Source: CAKSNH01 sp964422725 (GTDB lineage: Bacteria > Bacillota > Clostridia > UBA1381). From it: DNA of 64,000 bases. A model generated the notes under the pieces. The model had not been told where the DNA came from and made no database searches. It saw nothing but the letters and a program-made list of their open reading frames with translations. The stretch covers positions 1 through 64,000 of the forward strand of contig CAYRCC010000003.1 of the NCBI GenBank assembly GCA_964422725.1, written 5' to 3'. The position numbers and the translations under genes are program-made. The number at the start of each line of letters is the position of its first letter. Within the stretch, counting starts at the first letter, position 1. This document shows, piece after piece, positions 9,701 to 19,137 of the stretch.

Positions 9701-10800
9701 CTGAAGTTCCGGATGATACTCCGGAAATAGATGAAACACTTAGCACGGTCACGGTTGGAACTGTAAGTGCAGAAGGCGGAGCTTCTATTACAATACCTGT
9801 AAGCATTTCAAATAATCAGGGTATTTGTGAAAGCAAGTTTGTAATTCGGTATGACAATACGAGATTAACTCCGACAAAAGTAAATTTAGGTGAAACATTT
9901 GCAGACGGAAGCGTACAGGCTGATATTGAAAATATAACAGAAAATAAAAATTTGCTTACAGTTACATGGGAAAATAGCAGTATTGCAGACAATCGTAATA
10001 ATGGAGTAATGTTTAATGTTGAGTTTGCAGTAGCTGAGGATGCAGCTCCCGGAATGATTCCGGTTACAGTTACTGAAGAACAACTTGAAGTTATAAACTC
10101 AAATGGTGAAGATATTAATATCAATCTTGTTGGCGGCGGAATTGCAATAGCATGGCCAATTATTTCTGTAGGAAATGCAAAGACTCAGCCGGGCAGAACG
10201 ATAACAGTTCCTGTTAGTATAGAAAATAATACAGGTATTAATGCATTCGGCTTTACCGTGGAATATGATAATACAGCATTAACACCAACAGAAATTATTG
10301 CAGGTGAAATTATTGACGGAAAAGGAAGCATACAATCAAATCTTGACGATACAGGTATAAACTGGAATAAACAGGGCGAAGTTACTGTTACGTGGCTGTC
10401 TGACGATTTGGAAAATAATACAACGGGAGACGGCGAGTTGTTCGGTATCAAATTTACTGTAAACAGTTCGGCAGATATAGGCTTCTATCCTGTAAAAATT
10501 AAATATACCGACGGAGATATAACAAATGCTGATGGCGCAGAGATTGGTCTTACAACGTCAAGTGGCGGTGTTGCAGTAGAGGAAATTACTGTTATGTATG
10601 GTGATGTTAACTGTGATGGACGGGTTAACATTATTGACATAGTATTATTGAGAAAGTACAATGCTAATCTGTCAGTTGAAATTTCAGAAGAAGGCTTATT
10701 GGCAGCAGATGTTAACTGTGATGGTAAAATAGATAGCAAAGATATTTTGCTTATGAGAAAATATGTTGCTAAATGGCAAGGTATAAAGTTAGGCAGATAA
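6796..10800 (+). CDS. secreted M15-type peptidase with C-type lectin, cohesin and dockerin domains
   Basis: The 1334-residue exported protein starts with a signal peptide (about 1-24). A peptidase M15_3 domain (about 65-178) carries zinc-ligand motifs SYHVKGMAADI (His130, Asp137) and FVHVD (His168), which predicts a peptidoglycan D-Ala carboxypeptidase or endopeptidase. Three beta-rich repeats with a V-x-GWA motif follow (about 215-530). Then come three C-type lectin domains (about 538-665, 672-800, 805-945), all with GEPNN and WND. A Pro-rich linker leads to two cohesin-like domains (about 975-1115 and 1118-1262) and a dockerin (about 1267-1334) almost identical to that of the muramidase upstream. 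The gene lies 16 bases after the muramidase stop and 13 bases before the next gene. The two proteins share one binding chassis with different catalytic heads. Confidence 0.85.
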   Translation: MKKICVIACIISLLCSMCNVSVMADYIPELIIDVEGFAEAGADEGEISLMSASTVQTYSKASQGNTYLSNNFQVKEFACKDGSDTVYIDSELVVILQNIRDHFGKSVTINSGYRTPSWNAKQGGAANSYHVKGMAADIKVSGVSPATVAKYAEDIGVRGIGLYGSFVHVDTRPSKFYWYSSSVSHRSTFGGNFNSKPYDSSIVPTPSSNDPQGWVDLVEGGIGTVRVAGWAFDYDAPNDPIAIHVYVDGKCYIPGGADVYRPDVASEYGVGSYHGFDFTFNVDSVGSHTVDVYAINNVSGQHNPKIGTKGVVIQKKEPVSDFNGNFEDAEGGFGTFSVGGWAYDKLNPNEPLEIHVYVGGKTGSGAPCYNLGTANLKRTDVHNTYGAGEYHGFETTKETGKRGKQTLYLYAVNASKGTNALIGSKEVTISEPYVTCLDCIDFENNKLYMQGWALYHTSNTDIEVRYQIDDMPEVVMNRYSNDRVHQTYPQYPAGNERFNASVYGKDLSNGEHEVVIRAYIGGKCVQELGSKTFTSNADHIPKKTIIKSNHIYSIFDVKMDWIEAGKLAENKGGYLITITSQEEQDIVDELLEYGMSAQYWVGATDESEEGEDSEWSWMTDETFGYTNWHAGEPNNTNNNEHYAGVYSNGTWNDFPNSYSDIGYIMETEITGVPTAYIENDGHYYYLYDDEVDWHGAKAFCEAMGGHLVTINDKKEQALVQSLVSQGVSGFDGYYIGAVNNGSDETWKWVTDEKFDYTNWNSGEPNNTNDIERYAEMLKAGTWNDRESFNRDSKNGFILEIETDKTYTAKTEYAGNTYMRIDKSLSWEDAKAYCESIGGHLATITDDEEQEAVEDLFVRGIDTLRSAYSLGATDADNEGVWTWVTDEEFDYDNWDAGEPNNGTGGGAQNYLSIYTTGSKFGLWNDIQSFSSNPYDRGFVCEIESEDIEPTPTPDAGEVVIPKPDISTPEPEVPDDTPEIDETLSTVTVGTVSAEGGASITIPVSISNNQGICESKFVIRYDNTRLTPTKVNLGETFADGSVQADIENITENKNLLTVTWENSSIADNRNNGVMFNVEFAVAEDAAPGMIPVTVTEEQLEVINSNGEDININLVGGGIAIAWPIISVGNAKTQPGRTITVPVSIENNTGINAFGFTVEYDNTALTPTEIIAGEIIDGKGSIQSNLDDTGINWNKQGEVTVTWLSDDLENNTTGDGELFGIKFTVNSSADIGFYPVKIKYTDGDITNADGAEIGLTTSSGGVAVEEITVMYGDVNCDGRVNIIDIVLLRKYNANLSVEISEEGLLAADVNCDGKIDSKDILLMRKYVAKWQGIKLGR

Positions 10801-10813
10801 GGAGGCAGATGAT

Positions 10814-11626
10814 ATGAAAAAGATTGTAAGTTTATTAATGATATTGGTATTTTGTTTTATAATTGCAGGAACAAATGTGTTTGCGGCATCAATTCCTTCA
10901 TTGTCGGTATCTTCGACCAGCGGACATATAGGTGATGAAATTACGGTGGATATAAGTATCAGTAATAATCCAGGATTGGGATTTTTTCAGATTGATTTAT
11001 TGTATGATAATACAAAACTGCAAGCAATGCGGGGTGGTATTATAACAAATAAAGCATATCCCAACATAACGAGTAATCTTGAAGATCCTAAGGTTAATTT
11101 GAATGATCTGGAGGAAGTGACCGCGGTATGGTACAACGAAAAATTTGAAGATAATACAGAAGACGGAATATTGTATTCTGTAAAATTTAAGATAATAGGT
11201 TCGTCATCTGACGGTATTGCGTTGTCTTTAAATATCAATAAAGGAAATATTGCTGATATAAATTTTGAGGTACAGGAGAACCTGAGATTTTATGATGGTA
11301 TTGTAACAGTTCTTGCTGAGGGCGAATCAAGTGGTGCTGTATCGGTAAATAAAGGTATTTCAGCATATATGGTAGATGAAAATGTTTGTAGAGCAACGGT
11401 AACAAATGATGATGAAGATGTTACAGAAGGAATGTTGCTTGCAGCTATATATGATAAGGAAACAAACTGTATGATAGAGGCGGCAGTGTGTGAAGTGACG
11501 GTATCAAATGGTCAGATCACAAAGAGATTGCCGTTTGAAACGTATGATCCCGAAACCCAGTATATAAAATTATTTTTGTGGGATTTGAATATGGAACCTA
11601 TGTGTATGCCGGGGGAAGTATATTAA
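10814..11626 (+). CDS. small secreted cohesin-domain protein
   Basis: The 270-residue protein has a signal peptide (about 1-24) and one cohesin-like beta-sandwich (about 28-160; LSVSSTSGHIGDEITVDISI, then YDNTKLQA, EVTAVWYN and GILYSVKFKI). The C-terminal module (about 175-270) ends in IKLFLWDLNMEPMCMP, the module shared by several secreted proteins in this window. It carries no catalytic domain. Starting 13 bases after the M15 peptidase gene, it is probably the last gene before the hairpin at 11712-11744. It could act as a small scaffold or surface receptor for the dockerins of the two preceding proteins. Matching specificity cannot be judged from sequence alone. Confidence 0.7.
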   Translation: MKKIVSLLMILVFCFIIAGTNVFAASIPSLSVSSTSGHIGDEITVDISISNNPGLGFFQIDLLYDNTKLQAMRGGIITNKAYPNITSNLEDPKVNLNDLEEVTAVWYNEKFEDNTEDGILYSVKFKIIGSSSDGIALSLNINKGNIADINFEVQENLRFYDGIVTVLAEGESSGAVSVNKGISAYMVDENVCRATVTNDDEDVTEGMLLAAIYDKETNCMIEAAVCEVTVSNGQITKRLPFETYDPETQYIKLFLWDLNMEPMCMPGEVY

Positions 11627-11711
11627 ATCAGATAAAAGACAGTCAGAATTGTTATGAAGCAAGCTAAATAATATAAAACCACATGATACATTCATATTTT
11701 GCTTTGTGACA

Positions 11712-11756
11712 AGCGCAGTAACAGCAAATAGCTGTTACTGTGCTGACTGTGTTTTT
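11712..11756 (+). terminator. terminator-like hairpin between cohesin gene and large protease gene
   Basis: AGCGCAGTAACAGC (11712-11725) pairs with GCTGTTACTGTGCT (11731-11744) over 14 bp with one G-U pair and a 5-base loop. A T-run (GTTTTTG) starts 7 bases later. It would separate the upstream operon from the large gene at 11793, fully or partly. Confidence 0.6.
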
Positions 11757-11792
11757 GTATTTTTTGAAAATCTTTTAGGGGAGGGACGAAGA

Positions 11793-14700
11793 ATGAGCAA
11801 AAAAATAATTAGTTTGTGTATTACTGTCATTATGATGATAACAATGCCGGGAACGGTAATTCCGCAGGGCGTATATGCAGAATATGGGGATGTTTTTGAT
11901 TCTGCATCAGAAAAGAATAGTATTATTATTAATGAGAGTAATTATGAAAATTCAATAATAGAAAATATAGATGATGTTACGAATGAAACTTCGGTGAACG
12001 GATACTTGACAGAAACAATTGGAACCGGTGACTTAAATCCTGATATAGAAGGTGTTGACAGTGCGGGGGGATTGGGTGAAGTTAGTTTGTTTGCCGCAAA
12101 TGGAAACGGACATTATATTATAACGGCAACAACTTTAAATGTTCGTTCGGGACCGGGTGCTGAATATTCAGATATTGGAAATTTAAATAGCGGAGATAAT
12201 GCTTATGTTGGAAAAGTTGATGGGAATTGGGGACAAATTAACTATCGGGGAAATTATGAGGCGTGGATTTGTCTTGATTATGCCACATGGGTAGGACCGC
12301 TGGCACCGGCTGGATATGAAATAGGATCAAGCGGTACTACAATGATTGCAGGAGAGTTTGTTGATATTTATTATACCGAATTATATAATACAGCATGTAA
12401 TGCAACATTGGTTGCTTATAATAATGGCAATTTGGTTGGAAATTATGATATAGGAACTCAAACGACGGTGAATATTGGAATTAAGGAATCGGGAACGTGG
12501 CAATTCTATCTTATTCTAACTAATTCGGCAGGTACGTTTGAAGGTGGATTGAACAATGGTTGTAGAACAATAACTGTTTATAATAAAATAACTTACGATG
12601 CTAATGGAGGAAACGGAGCACCATCATCGCAGACAAAAACGTATGGAAAAACATTGACATTGTCGTCTGCAAAACCTACAAGAAGTGGATATACATTTCT
12701 TGGATGGTCTAAAAGCAGTACAGCTACAAGCGCGACATATCAAGCGGGTGGCTCATTTACTGCAAATGAAAATACTACGCTATATGCGGTATGGAAAAAG
12801 GTAGAAACATATACAATCACCTATGATGCAAATGGCGGAACGGGTGCACCGGCAGCACAGACAGTAACAGCAGGAGAATATTTGACGTTATCAACTACAA
12901 TACCTACGCGCTTTGGATACAGATTTTCATGCTGGGGATATACGGCAGATTCAACAGGTGGGAAAACAGCCGGAGCGAGTGCCAAATTTACCGAATCAAC
13001 AACTTTGTATGCGGTTTGGTCTGCACCGCAATCTTTTGTTACAACCGCATATCAAATAGATTCGGCATATATAACCTATGCAGGAGAATATTATTATTTC
13101 ACATTTACACCAAGTATTTCGGGAACATATTTTTTTGAATCGACAGCCGGAACGGGTGTAGATACCTATGGATGTATCTATGATTCATCGGGTAATCAGT
13201 TGGCTTATAATGATGATGGCGGTGAAGATAGAAATTTTGAGGTGTCATATTCAATGACAGCCGGAACAAAGTATTATTTAGCCGCAAGATACTACAGTTC
13301 GTCTACAACGGGTTCATTTGGAGTTAAATTGAGCCGTGGATATACAATTTCATATAATGCAAATGGTGGAAATGGTGCACCATCATCGCAAATTAAAAAA
13401 TACGGAACTGATTTGACATTGAGCAGTACAGTGCCTACAAGAAGTGGATATACGTTCCTTGGCTGGTCTGCAAGTAGTACAGCTACGACAGCAACATATT
13501 CGGCAGGCGAAATATTTACAAGCGATGCGAATAAAACATTGTATGCAGTTTGGAAATCGAATATAAACACATATACAGTAACCTACAATTATTCCTACAA
13601 TGGCGGCACATCAGCAACAAAAATTTCTGCATCTGTTGTAGAGGGCAAAGTGGCAGATTTGACACCGACAGCAACAAAATCAGGCTGGGAATTTGTCGGT
13701 TGGAACACATCTTCAACGGCAACAACTGCATTATCTTCACATACAGTAACGGGTGATACAATACTGTACGCAATATATAAAAAGACATTGACGGCGAAAT
13801 TCTATTCGGCAAGCAATAGTTTACAGTCAACAAAAACAGCCACTATATATAATAATGCAACAAGCGGCACAGTTATAACACCGACTCCGACTTCATACAG
13901 TGGATGGACAGTATCAGGCTGGAGAGATGATACTACAGCAGGAGCATATGAGTACGGCAATGCGGCGACTGTTTCGTTAAGTGCTGATAAGAATTTTTAT
14001 GCTGTATATTCGAGAACGCTTGCATTGTCATATAATTCAAATGGCGGTAGCAGTACGCCATCTTCGCAGACTGCAACGCAGTATTATAATGCTTACGGAA
14101 CAAAGCAAAACAAATCATTTACTCTTGCCTCGGCAATATCAAGGAAAGGATATACATTTAATGGCTGGGCTAAGGGAAGCACAAGCGGGTCGTGTTATAG
14201 CGCGAATGACAGTATAAGTATTTCGGATAACACAACTATGCATGCAACATGGACTGCTGATATATATACAATTTCATATAATGCCAATGGTGGAAGCGGT
14301 GCTCCGTCATCGCAGAAAAAAACGCATGGGGTGCCATTGACATTAAGCAGTACAGTGCCTACAAGAAGTGGATATACGTTCCTTGGCTGGTCAGCAAGCC
14401 GTACAGCAACAACAGCAACATATTCAGCAGGAGACTCGTTTACAAGCAATATTGCTACAACCTTGTATGCGGTTTGGTCGGTTGATTTAAAGGTTGCAAC
14501 TCCGATTATCACAGTATCAAATGTGGCAGGCGGGAAATCTGTTACAATAACTACAACAACAAGCGGAGCAACAATATATTACACAACAGACGGAAGTACG
14601 CCGACAACAAACAGCAGCAAATACAGCAGTGCAATTAGATTTAATACTGTAGAAACAAAAACAATAAAAGCTGTTGCGGTGAAAAGCGGATATGAAGACA

Positions 14701-17700
14701 GCACGACAGTAAGTAAGAGTATTACAGTGTCAAGAGCTTCTGATGTTGCCGCCTCACAAAATAGCGGTACAATAACAGAAGAGGTAAGTGTTACATTATC
14801 AAGTGCAACAAGTGGAGCGGCAATATACTATACAACAGACGGAAGCACACCGACAATAAGCAGTACAAAATACAGTGGTGCAATTAATGTTGGAAAAACT
14901 ATGTCAATAAAAGCAATAGCTGTTGTAAATGGTTATGTAAATAGTAACGTTGTTGAGTTTGTTTATACGTTTAAAGAGACGGCAGTAACTCCAACACCAT
15001 CTCCGGATGTAGATATTTCTATAGAGCCGTTGGTGGAATTGAGTTCTGTTGTAACAAATGGAAGTAATATAATTGTATCCGGAAAAATAATTAATGAAGG
15101 AAACTGGGATATAAAAAATGTATCATGTATAATTGACTGCATTAATTCAAATGGTAATTCCGTAACACAGGAAATAGCAATTAAAAATGATTATTCTTTT
15201 GCTGATACACTGAGGTGGACAAATAACGAATCTTTACTCAAAGTGAAAGCATTGTTGGTTTTTGAGTTTAATAAAAAAGAATATTTAATCGAGTCAAATA
15301 CACAACAGTGTAATATTTCAGGAGAAGGATTAAAGAATATCGAGATTTCACCACGCTCTGTAAATATATCTCCGGGTGAAAAAACTAAACTACTTATTTC
15401 AACCAATAACATAGATGTTGATTTTGGAGAGTATTCGATAAAATGGGATAGTGCAAATAATACTGTTGCAAAAATTGTTAAGACAGAAGATGATGAGATT
15501 GAAATTGTTGCAAATTCTGTCGGAAGAACAAGAATAAATGCATCTGTATACAGTAAGTGTAAGAAGGTGGCATCGACAAGTGCAGAAGTGGTAGTATCAG
15601 ATCGTTATGTTCCTTCTGATTATGATTTTTCAGAATGGAATATGTATAAAAGTTCCGGAACCTTAAATAAGACGAACGGCTGGGATGTAAATGATGGCAG
15701 TGCAGTGAAAGCACTTGGATACTTGGCACGATGGAATGGGGTAATAGAAGAAGACGATGATTCGTATGAAGATTTAAAATCCGGACAGATAGATATAGAT
15801 GGAAAATATCATGTGCAGGAAGCTATATTTATTTCTCCGAAAGCAAATCAGAAGGTGGGACAAGAAATCTCTAAAAATGAGGCATATATTCGAGATATGA
15901 AATCAATGCTGATGACGTATGGTGGTATTTATGCGTCCGTTTACTACGATGACCGCTTTTTTGCAGATAGTAATCCAAACTATTACTTCTGCCCGTATAA
16001 GGAGAGAAACGATGGAAAGAAAATAAGCGCAAATCATGCTATTACGATTGTTGGTTGGGATGACAATATTGTAAAGGAAGATTTTGAAGTTGAAGGAGCG
16101 ATACCGGGAGATGATGGTGCATTTATATGTAAAAACAGTTATGGTATGGGTAATAATGATAATGGCTATTTTTACATTTCCTATGATGACGTTATTTTAG
16201 GTACAACAACGAGCACGGTATTTAATAATGTAGAAGCATTTAACAGTGATGGATATAACAAGATATATCAATATGATTATCTGGGGGCTACTGCCGCTGT
16301 TACGCTTAATGCAAATGATAAAGCGGTATATTGTGCGAATGTATTTACAAATAACACGTCATCTGAAGAAGTCTTAAAAGCGGTAAGTACATATGTTTAT
16401 AATGAAGGTCAAAGATATAATGTATATGTAATTAAAGATATAGGTGAAACGGTTGCTGAAAGAAAAAAAGCATTGGCAGATGGATTGACGTTTAGCAACT
16501 TGAAAGCCGGCGGAACTTTGGAATATATGGGGTATTATACATTTGACCTTGATGATGAGGTTGTAATAAAACCGGGAGAGAATTTTGCAGTTGTTATTAA
16601 ACTTATGAGTGACAAGAATGCACATTTCTATATTGAATCCCGAATTCAAGATGCTTATGGGAATATATCATATAGCAATGCAAATGCGAATGATGGTGAA
16701 AGCTTTGTTAGCCGTGACGGAAATGACTGGATGGACTGTAACAGTGAAATAGGTTTTGACGGTGCGAATGTATGTGTTAAGGCTTTTACGAAAACTAACA
16801 GCTCAGAAATTTCTGTTATGAGTATTGAAACGGATGAAGAGGTTTCTTTGTCTGCTGCAGAAATGGTATCCGGTGGATTGAGTACGGATATTACAGTTGG
16901 TGCAAGCAGTGCAAATCGTATAAAATATAATTTTCCGAAAACATTTGATTTAAGAGATGATTATGTTACTGATGTTAAAGATCAAGGGAACATTCCTTCA
17001 TGTTGGGCATTTGCAACATATGGTTCTATGGAAAGCTGTTTGAAGAAAAAGTTTACAGGCATTGATAAATCAAAGATTTTAGAAGGTGCAGCACAGGACG
17101 AATATTTAAATCTTGCAAATCGGAATGTTGACGTTACCGGAATAGTTATAGATGATAAACAGAAAGAAAATGCAGCTATTATTGCAATTGGGGATACAAA
17201 AGGTGTAAATGCTTATGTATTACCGAGTAATGCTACAAATCAAAAAATAGTCTGGAAATCATCAAATGAAAATATTGCAACTGTAGATGCAAGCGGTAAT
17301 ATTACCGGTGTATCAGAGGGAATTGTATATATAACTGCTGCTGACGAAAAAGGACAGTATAGTAAAAAGTTCGCAGTTTCTATTGAACCGGCGACTGAAG
17401 ATTTGCACAGCGTGGTTTTAGATAGTACAGTTTTGAGAGTGCAGAAAGAGCAAAGTTTCTTTATTGATTATGTGATAAATCCTTTAAATGCTGTAGGATA
17501 TGCTATTGAAATAGCAAGTGATGATACTAATGTAATTTCAGTCGATGATAATGGTGTATTAGAAGCAAAAGAATTAGGAACGGCCAATATACAAATTAAA
17601 GCAATCGCTGAGGATGGTACAGAATGTGCGGCACTTTGTAAAGTGATTGTTGATGATGTTAATGCATTAGAGCTGGAGATTGATAAAACTTCGTTGTCGG

Positions 17701-17969
17701 TATATCAAGAAATGACTTTTGGCGGTGTTGACATAGGAGTGAATAACAAAACCGATGATACAATTTTTGCCGATGTGTATTTTGCATGTTATGATAAAGA
17801 TGGTGTTTTGTTGGCAGTAAAGCAGTCTGCTGAAACCTTGAAATCAGGAGAAAATTCGACTTCATTCAATAATTTGTCTATTGATGGCGTTGTAAAAACG
17901 ATTAAGGTCTTTGCCTGGGGTGAGAATTTAGAGCCTTATGCAACTTCGCTTGAAATGATAATTGAATAA
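11793..17969 (+). CDS. giant secreted surface protein with permuted papain-like (C1) protease
   Basis: The 2058-residue protein starts at ATG 11793, with AGGGGAGGG about 8 bases upstream; an in-frame ATG at 11706 would precede the signal peptide and lacks a site. An SH3b domain (about 105-170) follows the signal peptide. Then come several InlB-type repeats with YDANGG and GYTFLGW (about 263-900), interrupted by a PPC-like domain (about 413-515). Two chitobiase-like repeats (IYYTTDGSTPT) lie at about 900-1065, followed by an Ig-like segment. The C1 protease is in swapped order. The His/Asn half comes first (ANHAITIVGWDDN, His1415; CKNSYG, Asn1448), then a lectin-like domain (about 1483-1665), then the Cys half (DQGNIPSCWAFATYGS, Cys1737). 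Two Big_2-like domains and the K-V-F-x-W C-terminal module end it. It is likely a surface adhesin-protease. Whether the protease folds and works is unknown. Confidence 0.8.
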   Translation: MSKKIISLCITVIMMITMPGTVIPQGVYAEYGDVFDSASEKNSIIINESNYENSIIENIDDVTNETSVNGYLTETIGTGDLNPDIEGVDSAGGLGEVSLFAANGNGHYIITATTLNVRSGPGAEYSDIGNLNSGDNAYVGKVDGNWGQINYRGNYEAWICLDYATWVGPLAPAGYEIGSSGTTMIAGEFVDIYYTELYNTACNATLVAYNNGNLVGNYDIGTQTTVNIGIKESGTWQFYLILTNSAGTFEGGLNNGCRTITVYNKITYDANGGNGAPSSQTKTYGKTLTLSSAKPTRSGYTFLGWSKSSTATSATYQAGGSFTANENTTLYAVWKKVETYTITYDANGGTGAPAAQTVTAGEYLTLSTTIPTRFGYRFSCWGYTADSTGGKTAGASAKFTESTTLYAVWSAPQSFVTTAYQIDSAYITYAGEYYYFTFTPSISGTYFFESTAGTGVDTYGCIYDSSGNQLAYNDDGGEDRNFEVSYSMTAGTKYYLAARYYSSSTTGSFGVKLSRGYTISYNANGGNGAPSSQIKKYGTDLTLSSTVPTRSGYTFLGWSASSTATTATYSAGEIFTSDANKTLYAVWKSNINTYTVTYNYSYNGGTSATKISASVVEGKVADLTPTATKSGWEFVGWNTSSTATTALSSHTVTGDTILYAIYKKTLTAKFYSASNSLQSTKTATIYNNATSGTVITPTPTSYSGWTVSGWRDDTTAGAYEYGNAATVSLSADKNFYAVYSRTLALSYNSNGGSSTPSSQTATQYYNAYGTKQNKSFTLASAISRKGYTFNGWAKGSTSGSCYSANDSISISDNTTMHATWTADIYTISYNANGGSGAPSSQKKTHGVPLTLSSTVPTRSGYTFLGWSASRTATTATYSAGDSFTSNIATTLYAVWSVDLKVATPIITVSNVAGGKSVTITTTTSGATIYYTTDGSTPTTNSSKYSSAIRFNTVETKTIKAVAVKSGYEDSTTVSKSITVSRASDVAASQNSGTITEEVSVTLSSATSGAAIYYTTDGSTPTISSTKYSGAINVGKTMSIKAIAVVNGYVNSNVVEFVYTFKETAVTPTPSPDVDISIEPLVELSSVVTNGSNIIVSGKIINEGNWDIKNVSCIIDCINSNGNSVTQEIAIKNDYSFADTLRWTNNESLLKVKALLVFEFNKKEYLIESNTQQCNISGEGLKNIEISPRSVNISPGEKTKLLISTNNIDVDFGEYSIKWDSANNTVAKIVKTEDDEIEIVANSVGRTRINASVYSKCKKVASTSAEVVVSDRYVPSDYDFSEWNMYKSSGTLNKTNGWDVNDGSAVKALGYLARWNGVIEEDDDSYEDLKSGQIDIDGKYHVQEAIFISPKANQKVGQEISKNEAYIRDMKSMLMTYGGIYASVYYDDRFFADSNPNYYFCPYKERNDGKKISANHAITIVGWDDNIVKEDFEVEGAIPGDDGAFICKNSYGMGNNDNGYFYISYDDVILGTTTSTVFNNVEAFNSDGYNKIYQYDYLGATAAVTLNANDKAVYCANVFTNNTSSEEVLKAVSTYVYNEGQRYNVYVIKDIGETVAERKKALADGLTFSNLKAGGTLEYMGYYTFDLDDEVVIKPGENFAVVIKLMSDKNAHFYIESRIQDAYGNISYSNANANDGESFVSRDGNDWMDCNSEIGFDGANVCVKAFTKTNSSEISVMSIETDEEVSLSAAEMVSGGLSTDITVGASSANRIKYNFPKTFDLRDDYVTDVKDQGNIPSCWAFATYGSMESCLKKKFTGIDKSKILEGAAQDEYLNLANRNVDVTGIVIDDKQKENAAIIAIGDTKGVNAYVLPSNATNQKIVWKSSNENIATVDASGNITGVSEGIVYITAADEKGQYSKKFAVSIEPATEDLHSVVLDSTVLRVQKEQSFFIDYVINPLNAVGYAIEIASDDTNVISVDDNGVLEAKELGTANIQIKAIAEDGTECAALCKVIVDDVNALELEIDKTSLSVYQEMTFGGVDIGVNNKTDDTIFADVYFACYDKDGVLLAVKQSAETLKSGENSTSFNNLSIDGVVKTIKVFAWGENLEPYATSLEMIIE

Positions 17970-18000
17970 TATGCATGTATTTAGTTGCATCAGAAGTTTT

Positions 18001-18040
18001 CCGAGAGTTGAGATTTATTCTCTGCTCTCGGAATTTTCTT
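18001..18040 (+). terminator. rho-independent terminator after the large protease gene
   Basis: CCGAGAG (18001-18007) pairs with CTCTCGG (18025-18031), followed by AATTTTCTTTG. It lies 32 bases after the stop codon of the large protease gene. Confidence 0.6.
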
Positions 18041-18348
18041 TGTCTGAAAAACCGAACATATTAGACATAACATATCGTAGAATTGAGTTGCCGGTATTGA
18101 TACTGTGTTCCTTGTGTAAATAGAAATTGTGGGAATTCTATTGTTAAAAAGAACAAACCAAAAAGACATTGGAAAAGTGCTACCAAACCTTGAAAAACGG
18201 AAGGGTGTGCGATAAATATAACATTTTGGAGGTCTGTTCAAGACTTTACACGAAATTGGGGATATACCCACCATAGGGGGTGTTTTTGTACTGTCTGTAC
18301 AAACCGGTGCAGTTCAAGTCTTGAGTGCAATGATTCAAAATCACTGAT
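18041..18348. other. intergenic region between convergent genes
   Basis: No supportable gene. A CAAGACTT / AAGTCTTG inverted pair lies at 18238-18245 and 18318-18325, and a TGTAC/GTACA hairpin near 18290-18304. The minus-strand frame at 17990-18274 overlaps the terminator and has no recognisable motif, so I leave it out. Confidence 0.4.
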
Positions 18349-19134
18349 TTATAAAAGTATTGTTTTATCCGAACAACTCGCTCCTTTAATCGTTTTCATA
18401 TACTTTATAATTTTTTCTTCGAGTTCCTCCGAAGAAAAGTAGTCAAGAATATATGTCCCTCCAAGAACATTAAGGTATTTCGTTGCCTCGTAATATATCT
18501 CTCTGCTGGGTTTACCTTTTATTTTATACCCGATAGATTCCAAATATTTTAATGCCGAAAACAAGCCGATTGTAATATCCCGATTACTTATGTAGTTATT
18601 TGAAAATATAACCAATGTTTTTGTGGAATAATCATTAATGAGATATTTTGTCAGTTCAAAAGGGTCTTCTCGTGTATCATCATACGTCAGTCTGCCAACC
18701 CACCACAATTTTGATAAACTGTTGGTTATTAATGACCTTTTCTTGTTTTTGGCAAAGAAATACCTATTCTTAACATTTAAATCCTTTAAAGAGTGAGAGT
18801 CTTTCACTTGCCAACGTTCTTGTAAAAACCCCCAAAAATCGCAATGACACATTCCGCACCATAATCTTTCATCGGTTGCCTGTGTATCGGTAAGCGATTT
18901 CATTGCCGAATACAGCACAATTGTATTATCTACATCCGATTTACCCACATCGTCTTCCGAATTGAAAGTTAATTTAAACTCCGGAAAATCCTGTTTATAT
19001 TCAAGAAAAGGACTTTCCGAACCAAAATAATCATATATCCATTCATTAGTATTATCGGCATAATGTCTGAGGTTTCCTTTAATATTTACCCTTAAAGCCT
19101 CAAGAGAATTTTCCGTTAAAAAATGTACTTTCAT
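18349..19134 (-). CDS. third gene of putative defence operon, DUF6339-like
   Basis: The 261-residue soluble protein has no signal peptide or membrane segment. Its start (MKVHFLTENSLEALRVNI) and the central block LTDTQATDERLWCGMCH followed by FLQERW match my recollection of the uncharacterised family DUF6339; I could not check this. A second conserved-looking block, SLSKLWWVGRLTYDDTREDPFELT, lies at about 140-165. No catalytic motif is obvious. The ATG is 3 bases after the stop of the preceding gene, so translation is probably coupled to it. Context suggests it works with the GHKL ATPase and the middle protein as one system. Confidence 0.65.
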   Translation of the reverse strand: MKVHFLTENSLEALRVNIKGNLRHYADNTNEWIYDYFGSESPFLEYKQDFPEFKLTFNSEDDVGKSDVDNTIVLYSAMKSLTDTQATDERLWCGMCHCDFWGFLQERWQVKDSHSLKDLNVKNRYFFAKNKKRSLITNSLSKLWWVGRLTYDDTREDPFELTKYLINDYSTKTLVIFSNNYISNRDITIGLFSALKYLESIGYKIKGKPSREIYYEATKYLNVLGGTYILDYFSSEELEEKIIKYMKTIKGASCSDKTILL

Positions 19135-19137
19135 ATA

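Noticed and set aside
17990..18274. Minus-strand frame of 94 codons after the large protease gene
   Set aside because: It overlaps the terminator hairpin at 18001-18031 and shows no family signature or ribosome binding site.
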